Source: Deltaproteobacteria bacterium (GTDB lineage Bacteria; Myxococcota; XYA12-FULL-58-9; JAUUZB01). From it: a DNA stretch of 6,685 nucleotides. Below the pieces are notes generated by a model. It had not been told where the DNA came from, ran no database searches, and saw nothing but the letters and a program-made list of their open reading frames with translations. The stretch covers positions 1 to 6,685 of the forward strand of contig JAUUZB010000229.1 of the NCBI GenBank assembly GCA_030590185.1, given 5' to 3'. The stretch's first letter is position 1; every line of letters starts with the position of its first letter. Both the position numbers and the translations under genes were made by a program. Positions 1 to 5,350 of this stretch are shown piece by piece.

Positions 1-100
1 CGGTGCGGCGGTGCGATGGTGCGATGGTGCGATGGTGCGGCGGTGCGGCGGTGCGGCGGTGCGGCGGTGCGGCGGTGCGGCGGTGCGGCGGTGCGGCGGG
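1..100. repeat. Tandem octanucleotide array, GCGGCGGT with GCGATGGT variants
   Basis: Head-to-tail 8-bp units fill this stretch: about twelve full copies plus four bases of another cut by the window start. Most are GCGGCGGT. Three consecutive copies (13-36) are GCGATGGT, and the last (93-100) ends in G instead of T. The array then decays into the G/C-rich bases 101-113. The period is not a multiple of three, so a change in copy number would shift any reading frame. No gene is seen across it here. The left end is outside the window, so the true length is unknown. Confidence 0.93.
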
Positions 101-596
101 AGCGGCGCGGCGGCCAAACACAAAAGTACATCTGAGGCCCGCTGGGACTGATTTTCCCGCATTTTGATGAGATTTGTCTTGAGATTTAACCGGCCAATCG
201 CTGGGGCGGGGATGATTTTGAATTGATCTTTTTGGTTCCTTTCCGTCTGGTCCGTCTGGTTGCGCTTTGGTTCGTCTGTTTCTTCTGGCTGCTCCCGGTA
301 GGCCACAACGCCAACGCCCACCGTGTGGAGGCCTCATGGAGCGCCCGGTGTGGGTGCGTTCGTTCGGAGATATCTCGACCGCCGGTGCAGAGCAGCGAGG
401 GGGATGAGCGCAGATGCTGCTTCGTGGCGCGTTGCCCCTGAGAATCCCTGGAGACCGATGAAAAGCAACGAAGACCAATGCAGCGCAGGCGCGCCCCTGG
501 CCAGGCGTGGCGCTCTGCGGCGGCCGCCCCACGCGGCACGCGACGCAGTGCGAGCGCGCCGATGCCAGGGGCGTGCCGGCGCGGTCAACCGGGCAA
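101..596. other. Intergenic stretch without a convincing gene
   Basis: Several short frames are open here on both strands, but none has a good ribosome binding site, a recognisable domain or a plausible codon pattern, and they contradict one another. The composition changes inside it: 117-300 is comparatively AT-rich, while 480-596 is very GC-rich. Visible structure includes a 9-bp direct repeat near 243-260 and two perfect 10-bp palindromes, CCTGGCCAGG (496-505) and GGCGGCCGCC (519-528). No tRNA, rRNA or clear terminator was found. It looks like decayed or repeat-derived intergenic DNA. Confidence 0.6.
243..279. repeat. Short 9-bp tandem repeat, degenerate
   Basis: CCGTCTGGT occurs twice in perfect tandem (243-260). 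Looser copies follow, such as the TTCGTCTGT end at 271-279. It sits in an AT-richer patch with TTTTTGG just upstream. Read on the minus strand, it gives basic Thr-Arg-Arg-type residues, a pattern often met in non-coding repeats of 9-bp period in bacterial intergenic DNA. I infer a repeat-family remnant, not a gene. Confidence 0.5.
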
Positions 597-884
597 CATG
601 CCGCAGCGGCGTATCTGAAAGTCCCATGTGGGACCGTGGGAGAACCCACGGCCGGCACGACGCGCCAGCATGCCGAAAAGCCCCCACATGGGACCGTGGG
701 AGAACCCACGGCCGGGCACGATGCGCCAGCATGCCGAAAAGCCCCCAAGGGGACCGTGGGAGAACCCACGACCGGCACGACGGGAATCACCAACAGCAAC
801 CTACGGCGTAGCCACGGCACGCCGCGCCAGTATGCCGGAAAAGTCCCACGTGGGACCGTGGGAGAACCCACGACCGGCACGACG
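597..884. repeat. 60-bp tandem array with hairpin cores (four copies)
   Basis: A nearly invariant 22-base core occurs at 629-650, 689-710, 749-770 and 851-872. Its centre GTGGGAGAACCCAC forms a stem-loop: CCGTGGG, loop AGAA, CCCACGG in copies 1 and 2 (7 bp), and CGTGGG/CCCACG in copies 3 and 4 (6 bp). Just upstream of each core lies a second symmetric element: GTCCCATGTGGGAC in copy 1, CCCACATGGG in copy 2, a degraded CCCAAGGGG in copy 3, and the perfect palindrome GTCCCACGTGGGAC in copy 4 (843-856). The bases between cores are also conserved (CGCCAGCATGCCGAAAAG and similar), so this is not a CRISPR array. Spacing is 60, 60 and 102. A partial unit (CATGCCG then GAAAGTCCCA) begins near 597. 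Possible roles are an intergenic REP-like family or a multi-site binding region for a regulator of the downstream HNH gene. The sequence alone does not decide. Confidence 0.9.
773..824. repeat. 42-bp interruption of the array, bounded by 10-bp direct repeats
   Basis: Between the third and fourth cores the repeat is displaced by exactly 42 bp. The extra DNA lies between CGGCACGACG (773-782) and CGGCACGCCG (815-824), direct repeats matching at 9 of 10 bases. The 32 bp between them is unrelated to the unit and contains the odd palindrome CTACGGCGTAG (801-811). This resembles a small insertion with a duplicated target, or an unequal recombination event. No transposon end or transposase is present. 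Confidence 0.6.
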
Positions 885-902
885 GCACCCGGAACGACGA
901 GC

Positions 903-926
903 TCATCAAAATATTCTGGATATACT
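903..926 (+). promoter_or_regulatory. Candidate promoter patch upstream of the HNH gene
   Basis: An AT-rich island in GC-rich surroundings contains TATACT (921-926), a five-of-six match to the sigma-70 -10 box, about 67 bases before the ATG at 993. No good -35 box is seen 16 to 18 bases upstream, where the bases read around CGAGCT. The call therefore rests on the -10 match, the local AT-richness and the position between the repeat array and the gene. Confidence 0.4.
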
Positions 927-992
927 CATCCGCGGCAAAACTGTCAGAGGGGGATGCTACAAAAGGAGTAGATCAACAATCGTGAGGAAGAG

Positions 993-2309
993 ATGAACGA
1001 CCCATCAGCGGCAAACTGGATCACCGTCAACGAGCGCCTCGAGGAGCTGGCCAAATCCCAGGCCGCCCTCGACTACGACATCGGCAGGTGGCTGCTCGCG
1101 GCCAGCCGGCTAGATGTCCACACCCATTTCGGTCGGGGAAGCTTTGGCGAGTACGCCATCGCTCTGTTCGGCAGCAAGCTCGGGTCGGTGAGCGAGCGAC
1201 TACGGGTCGCCAGGGAGATCGAGGAGCTGCCCGGGATCAAGAGCGCCCTGTGCGCGGGGGAGATCAACTGGTCCGCGGCACGAGAGCTCACCCGGGTGGC
1301 GGAGCCCGAGACCGAAGGCGAGTGGTTGGAGGTCGCCCGTGGTCGGACCTGCCGCGAGGTCGAATCCCTGGTGGCCGGACTCGCCCGGGGCGATCTGCCA
1401 GGCGCCCGCAAGCGTCGCGACAAGCTGCGGCACATCCTGCGGCTCGAGGTCACGGCGGAGACGATGGCCACCTTTCGGGAGGCGGTGATGAAGCTTCAGC
1501 GGGAGACAGGCGAGGGTCTCGATGACGAAACAGCTCTACTCATGATGGCCCGTGGGGCGCTCGAGGGCTCGAAGTCGGGCTCGAAGTCGGGCTCGAAGGA
1601 TGAAGGCAAAGCCGGGTATCAAATCGCCATCACCAAATGCCCCGAGTGCGAACGCGGTCAACAGCAGGGTCGCGGTGAGCTCATCGATATCGGCTCTGAC
1701 ATCCTAGAGATGGCCGAGTGTGATGCCCAGCACATCGGCGACCCCACGGCGTCCCAGTCAGAGCGGGCAACGCAGACCATCCCGCCAGCCATACGGCGTC
1801 AGGTGATCCGACGCGACCACGGCCAGTGCGTGGTGCCCGGGTGTCGGTGCGCGACGTTTATTGACCTTCACCACATCCGCCTGCGCTCGGAGAACGGCGA
1901 CCATGATCCAGACCTGATCATCTGTCTGTGCGGTGCGCACCACCGGGCCGGGCATCGTGGCACGCTTTGGGTCACGGGTCGGGTGTCGACGGGTCTGACG
2001 TTCGAGCACGCTGACGGCACCCGCTACGGGGGCCGGGTGTCGCCGCGGGCGGCGGAGGCTGGCGCGGACGTGTTTGTTGCCCTGCGCGGCCTCGGCTTCG
2101 GTGAAAGCGAAGCGCGCCGGGCGATCATGGCGGCGGGGCAGGTACAGGGTGGCGCCAGCGATGGTTTTGACGAGCTGATGCGGCGGGCATTGCGCAGCTT
2201 GGTCCCCACACCCGTGGTGTCATCCGGGCCCAGCATGGTTCGCGAGCCCGTGGCGCCGTATCTGTACGGCAGATCTCATCGATCGAAAATGGCAAGATTG
2301 ACAGGTTGA
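993..2309 (+). CDS. DUF222/13E12-type HNH nuclease-like protein with RuvA-C-like tail
   Basis: This 438-residue protein belongs by its motifs to the multicopy HNH proteins with a DUF222-like N-terminus, common in Myxococcota and Actinobacteria; their cellular role is not settled. Residues about 10-190 are the helical N-terminal region, including GRGSFGEYA (47-55) and ELTRVAEPETE (98-108). A Gly-Ser-Lys linker follows (192-202), then a CPEC motif (C216, C219) and ECDAQ (242-246). The HNH region is about 263-325: C279/C284 and C313/H316 as likely zinc ligands, and H293-H294 as the ββα-metal histidine pair. Residues about 356-405 (VALRGLGFGESEARRAI) resemble RuvA domain III, a small helical protein or DNA contact module. 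The usual Asn of the NLxxLC motif is not in register (DLIICLC, 307-313), so activity is uncertain. The ATG at 993 has GAGGA at 984-988, a rather close spacing, and fits the family's N-terminus. The gene stands alone downstream of a hairpin repeat array. The family assignment is firm; DNA cleavage is inferred. Confidence 0.9.
   Translation: MNDPSAANWITVNERLEELAKSQAALDYDIGRWLLAASRLDVHTHFGRGSFGEYAIALFGSKLGSVSERLRVAREIEELPGIKSALCAGEINWSAARELTRVAEPETEGEWLEVARGRTCREVESLVAGLARGDLPGARKRRDKLRHILRLEVTAETMATFREAVMKLQRETGEGLDDETALLMMARGALEGSKSGSKSGSKDEGKAGYQIAITKCPECERGQQQGRGELIDIGSDILEMAECDAQHIGDPTASQSERATQTIPPAIRRQVIRRDHGQCVVPGCRCATFIDLHHIRLRSENGDHDPDLIICLCGAHHRAGHRGTLWVTGRVSTGLTFEHADGTRYGGRVSPRAAEAGADVFVALRGLGFGESEARRAIMAAGQVQGGASDGFDELMRRALRSLVPTPVVSSGPSMVREPVAPYLYGRSHRSKMARLTG
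1565..1600 (+). repeat. In-frame 12-bp tandem repeat (three copies) in the HNH gene
   Basis: GGGCTCGAAGTC occurs at 1565-1576 and 1577-1588, then as GGGCTCGAAGGA at 1589-1600. It encodes repeated Gly-Ser-Lys-Ser between the N-terminal helical region and the CPEC/HNH half. A change in copy number would lengthen or shorten the linker by four residues without breaking the frame. Confidence 0.92.
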
Positions 2310-2603
2310 TTGAGGGGTTTTCGGGCTATTTCGGCCCACGCTCACAGTTGGCCCATAGCAGCGCCGTCAGCGCGCCCAGAAGCCCGGTGCCGGTTTTCCT
2401 GTGGGCCCGGTGGTATAAGATTGGCAGTGCAACGAAGATCAGTCGGCGGCGCCGCCTGGCCTCAACATTGGCTGTGCGGGGTGGATTCGGGGGCGTCAAT
2501 CGGGATGACCGAGATGCCGCGCATTTGGGAGTCGAATCTTGATGGCACGGCCTTCTTCACTGACAGCCAGAGGCGAGCATTCGAGTTCCCGAAGAGATCG
2601 TGA
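2310..2603. other. Intergenic region between HNH and small lipoprotein genes
   Basis: No convincing gene is seen in this 294-base gap. A + strand frame stays open throughout and stops directly before the next ATG (TGA at 2601-2603), but it has only weak starts and no recognisable protein features. No strong hairpin followed by a T-run was found after the HNH stop; GGGC-TATTTCG-GCCC at 2323-2337 is too short a stem to call a terminator. An extended -10 candidate lies at 2411-2419. Confidence 0.55.
2411..2419 (+). promoter_or_regulatory. Extended -10 promoter candidate (TGGTATAAG)
   Basis: TGG followed by TATAAG matches the extended -10 form (TGn plus five of six -10 bases). The -35 position is poor (around GGTTTT), as is common for extended -10 promoters. 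Transcription from it would begin near 2426 and give a leader of about 180 bases before the lipoprotein ATG at 2604, which is long, so the link to that gene is tentative. Confidence 0.35.
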
Positions 2604-2930
2604 ATGAAGCTCGTGATTGCCGCCATCGTAGTGCTGAGCCTCGCCCTTGGGGCTTGTGGTGACGGACGCACGGATCGGCAACGGGCGTGCGAGGAATACG
2701 TTGCCGCCATGGTGAGGACATACGTGGAGTGTGGAGCCCCACCCCCTGACTACATCGTTTCCCTAGACTGCACCGTCTACGGCCCGGACTATTTCGATCC
2801 CTACGATTTTTGTTCCGAAGAAGAGGCGGTGGCCCGATTCCGGATATACGCCGACGCCTATTTTTGTGATACCAGCGGCGCCACGCCGATGGTTCGATAC
2901 GACGGAGCCACCATTTCGCCATGCTTTTGA
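2604..2930 (+). CDS. Small Cys-rich lipoprotein, function unknown
   Basis: This 108-residue protein is not recognised by family. It opens with a lipoprotein signal: a Lys at position 2, a hydrophobic stretch (3-15) and the lipobox LGAC with C18 as the predicted acylated residue. The mature part is about 90 residues and acidic, with Tyr- and Phe-rich patches such as YGPDYFDPYDFC (59-70). It has six further cysteines (29, 43, 56, 70, 88, 107), an even number suited to three disulfides outside the cytoplasm. The ATG follows GAAGAG (2591-2596) at normal spacing, which supports this start. Third codon positions contain many A and T, unlike the two genes downstream. It most likely sits in the outer or inner membrane leaflet facing the periplasm or surface. 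No enzymatic motif is visible. Confidence 0.75.
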   Translation: MKLVIAAIVVLSLALGACGDGRTDRQRACEEYVAAMVRTYVECGAPPPDYIVSLDCTVYGPDYFDPYDFCSEEEAVARFRIYADAYFCDTSGATPMVRYDGATISPCF

Positions 2931-3193
2931 TGTCCAAGCGAACGTGAAGGCTCTGCGGGTCCAGGGGCCGCGGCTCTCGTTTGGACCGCTGGAAGGGGCC
3001 AGTTCTTCAACCAACGGCACGTCGTCCTCGGCAACTGGGGAGGGTTGCAACGGTTTGCACGTGGCGGCCTTGGCTCCCCGGCGGCTGAAAATAGGCCAGA
3101 TTTCGGTCAGCTACAGAAACCAGTGACGGCCCATGGATTGCTGGGGTGGGTGCGCTAGGCTATACCCCCCTGGGTGGCCACCGCACCGGGACG
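2931..3193. other. Intergenic region before the IgGFc-type gene
   Basis: Open frames here overlap the end of the lipoprotein gene or lie antisense to it, and none has a credible start or domain. No hairpin with a T-run follows the stop at 2928-2930. The only usable signal seen is a promoter candidate at 3138-3166. A GTG at 3146 could extend the next gene upstream, but the extension would precede a typical signal peptide. Confidence 0.5.
3138..3166 (+). promoter_or_regulatory. Sigma-70-like promoter candidate for the IgGFc-type gene
   Basis: TTGCTG (3138-3143) and TATACC (3161-3166) are separated by 17 bases. They match the consensus boxes at three and four of six positions. Transcription would start around 3172, some 20 bases before the ATG at 3194. 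If this is right, the upstream GTG at 3146 would not be on the transcript, which supports the later start. Confidence 0.45.
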
Positions 3194-5257
3194 ATGATGA
3201 CGCAAAAGTTGATCCTCGCGCTCCTTCTCACCTCCGTCGCCCTGCCGGCCTGCGAGGAGGAGGCGCTCACGCCGCGGCCCTGCGATCCAGGGGACATGGA
3301 GTGCCTCGAAGACCCGGACCAACGGCGCATCCAAATCTGCAACGAGTGGGGCTCCGCCTGGGTCGAGACCACCTGCCCGGAGGAGCACATCTGCATCCCC
3401 GGGGATTGCGCCGATCCGGATGACTGCCCGGACGCCTGCGTGCCGCTGGTTTGCGAGCCGGGGCAGCGGTTCTGCGGCGGGGACAACCTCTATCTCTACG
3501 AATGCAACGACCTCGGGACCGCCGGCTGCTTTTACACCAGCTGCGCCTCGCCTCCCCTCGACGGCGTCTGCTTTGACGGGGAGTGCGTCTCGGTCTGCGG
3601 CGGTGGCCAGAAGAGCTACCAGGGCTGCGAATATTTCGCCGTCGACCTCGACAACGCCTTTGTCGACTGCGACGGCGTCCCCGGCGGGCTGTTCTGCGAT
3701 GCCTCGGCCCAGCAGTTCGCGGTGGTCGCCTCCAATCCCGATCCGGATCGGCTCGCCACGGTGATCATCACCAAGGGGCCCATCGCCGAGATGCCGGATG
3801 TCGAAGGTTGCCTGGCCCCCGGGGAGTTGCCCCTGCCGGAGAACTTCGTCGATGCCAGGGCGTTGCCGCCCAAGGGCATCGAGGTGTTCGAGCTCCCGGC
3901 GCGCAACGTCAACGGCACGGTACTCGACCAGCTGGCCTACCGGGTCGCCTCGAACATTCCGATCACGGTCTACCAGTTCAACCCGCTCGAGAACGTCGAG
4001 GTCTTCTCCAACGACGCCTCGATGTTGATGCCGAGCACCACCGCCGACACCACCTACTACGCCATGAACCGGGCGCAGTTTAACGAGCTGCTGCGCGGCT
4101 TCGTCACCGTGGTGGGAATCAACGAGGAGCCGACTCGGGTCGCGGTCACCCCCACCGCGAACATCTACCCGGGACCTGGGGTCAGCACCCGCATCCTGGC
4201 CGGCGAGACCCGCGAGTTCACCCTCAATCGTTTTGACGTGCTCAACCTCGAGCCGGATGAGCTCGGCTCCGACCTCACCGGTACCTTCATCAGCGCCGAT
4301 CAACCGGTGATCGTCTATTCCGGCAACGAGGCGGCCAACGCCCCGACCCTGGCCGGGAACTGCGTCGAGGGCGCCTGCGAGGGGAACCCGACCCAGAGCT
4401 GCGCGACCGACATCGAGTGCGGCGTGCAGTTGTTCTGCTGCGCCGATCACCTCGAGCAACAGCTCTTCCCCATCTCAACCTGGGGGCGCGACTATGTAGC
4501 GGTGCGCAGCTACCAGCGGGGCGACGAGCCGGACGTCTGGCGCATCCTGGCGGCCCAGGACGGCACCGTGGTCAATCTCGATCCGCCCCTGGTCGAAGTG
4601 CCGACCCTGCACGCTGGAGATTGGTACGAGTTTCTCTCCGACGAGGATTTCCTGATCCGCTCCAACCACCCGATCATGGTCGGCCAGTTCCTGACCGGCG
4701 AGGGGTTCCGCAACGCCGGCACCGGCGACCCGGCCTTCATCCTCGCGGTGCCAGAGCGGCAACTGCGTGATGCCTATGTCTTCTTGGCCCCCGGCACCTC
4801 CGACCCGAACTCCATCGGCTATGCCGAGGACTACGTCTCCATCGCCTTCGAGACCGGCGGCGACGCCCGCCTCGACGGCCAGGACCTCTACGAGATCGCC
4901 TTGGCGAGCCCTTACTTTGTCTCGATCACCGAGATCCCGGGCAGCACCTGGTCGGCGTTTCGGGCTCCGATCGACGACGGCTTTCACAACCTCGTCTGCC
5001 CCCAAACCTGCGGCGTCATGGTCCACGGCTACGATCAGTACGTCTCCTACGGATACCCGGGTGGGTTGAACCTGCTCGAGTGCACCACCGACGAGGACTG
5101 TCGTTATCCGACCCTCTATTGCGCCACGCCCGAGAGCCACCCCCCGGTCCAGGATTTGCCGGAGACCGCCCACACCTGCGTCGAATGTTACCTCGACGAG
5201 CACTGCCAGGATCCGGAGCCCCTGTGCAACGTCAGTGATTACCAATGCCAGCCGTGA
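3194..5257 (+). CDS. IgGFc-binding-type Cys-rich surface lipoprotein
   Basis: The product is a 687-residue predicted lipoprotein. MMTQKLILALLLTSVALPAC gives a basic start, a hydrophobic core and the lipobox LPAC with C20 (Pro at -2 is less usual). Residues 21-145 are a Cys-dense region, rich in CxxxxC and DDCP-type motifs. From about 145 to 625 comes the domain shared with the N-terminal part of mucin-like IgGFc-binding proteins, with hallmark stretches: CEYFAVDLDNA (145-155), ITVYQFNPLENVEVFSNDASMLMP (257-280), DLTGTFI (360-366), ADHLEQQLFPISTWGRDYVAVR (417-438) and GDPAFILAVPERQ (511-523). A short Cys-rich insert interrupts it near 390-416. The C-terminus (630-687) is a second Cys-rich tail. 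Bacterial members are common in Myxococcota and presumed to be surface or adhesion proteins; ligand and role are unknown. I start at 3194 rather than the in-frame GTG 3146 because it puts the signal peptide at the N-terminus; no strong ribosome binding site is visible, and 3197 is a possible alternative. Confidence 0.9.
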   Translation: MMTQKLILALLLTSVALPACEEEALTPRPCDPGDMECLEDPDQRRIQICNEWGSAWVETTCPEEHICIPGDCADPDDCPDACVPLVCEPGQRFCGGDNLYLYECNDLGTAGCFYTSCASPPLDGVCFDGECVSVCGGGQKSYQGCEYFAVDLDNAFVDCDGVPGGLFCDASAQQFAVVASNPDPDRLATVIITKGPIAEMPDVEGCLAPGELPLPENFVDARALPPKGIEVFELPARNVNGTVLDQLAYRVASNIPITVYQFNPLENVEVFSNDASMLMPSTTADTTYYAMNRAQFNELLRGFVTVVGINEEPTRVAVTPTANIYPGPGVSTRILAGETREFTLNRFDVLNLEPDELGSDLTGTFISADQPVIVYSGNEAANAPTLAGNCVEGACEGNPTQSCATDIECGVQLFCCADHLEQQLFPISTWGRDYVAVRSYQRGDEPDVWRILAAQDGTVVNLDPPLVEVPTLHAGDWYEFLSDEDFLIRSNHPIMVGQFLTGEGFRNAGTGDPAFILAVPERQLRDAYVFLAPGTSDPNSIGYAEDYVSIAFETGGDARLDGQDLYEIALASPYFVSITEIPGSTWSAFRAPIDDGFHNLVCPQTCGVMVHGYDQYVSYGYPGGLNLLECTTDEDCRYPTLYCATPESHPPVQDLPETAHTCVECYLDEHCQDPEPLCNVSDYQCQP

Positions 5258-5291
5258 TCTCGCGATCTGGCCTTGCGCGCCGCCGGCTTTC

Positions 5292-5319
5292 TTGACCACT
5301 GGGCGGCCCATGCTAGAGT
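5292..5319 (+). promoter_or_regulatory. Promoter of the M23 peptidase gene (TTGACC, extended -10)
   Basis: TTGACC (5292-5297) lies 16 bases before TAGAGT (5314-5319), which is preceded by TGC, giving an extended -10 element. These match the consensus at five and four of six positions. Transcription would start near 5326, ten bases before the ribosome binding site. This is the best promoter candidate in the window and indicates independent expression from the upstream gene, which ends at 5257. Confidence 0.65.
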
Positions 5320-5335
5320 TTTTTCCCAACCGGCT

Positions 5336-5343
5336 AGAGGTGA
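5336..5343 (+). promoter_or_regulatory. Ribosome binding site of the M23 gene
   Basis: AGAGGTGA is close to the Shine-Dalgarno consensus and lies seven bases before the ATG at 5351. It is the strongest ribosome binding site seen here and fixes the start. Confidence 0.75.
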
Positions 5344-5350
5344 TCCCACG

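Noticed and set aside
223..441. Small membrane-protein-like frame beginning MIFLVPFRL
   Set aside because: The hydrophobic start comes from the T-rich 9-bp repeat patch. There is no ribosome binding site of note, and the C-terminal half is Cys/Arg-rich noise typical of non-coding GC-rich DNA.
597..884. CRISPR array
   Set aside because: The sequences between the cores are themselves conserved repeats, the units are 60-bp tandem copies, and no cas gene is present.
916..931. LexA-like operator, CTGG-ATATACTC-ATCC, before the HNH gene
   Set aside because: The central eight bases resemble an enterobacterial SOS box, but the required CTGT and ACAG arms are not matched and Myxococcota LexA sites differ. 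It is most simply an AT-rich -10 region.
507..996. Open + strand frames through the 60-bp array that give repeated WDRGRTHGR-, VGEPT- or GPWENPRP-type peptides
   Set aside because: The period is divisible by three, so any open frame stays open through all copies. Several frames are open at once, the hairpin DNA is what is conserved, and no frame has a good start signal.
2866..3126. 86-codon frame spanning the end of the lipoprotein gene and the following gap
   Set aside because: It begins with a GTG inside the lipoprotein gene, has no ribosome binding site and no domain, and an antisense frame over the same DNA is equally open.
3155..4459. A 434-codon open frame on the minus strand
   Set aside because: It is antisense to the IgGFc-type gene, rich in Gly, Val and Asp in the manner of shadow frames, with no domain and no ribosome binding site argument.
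5300..5324. Terminator after the IgGFc-type gene (TGGG-CGG-CCCA then six T)
   Set aside because: The stem is only 4 bp and the T-run starts eight bases later. The same bases are better explained as the spacer and -10 region of the M23 promoter.
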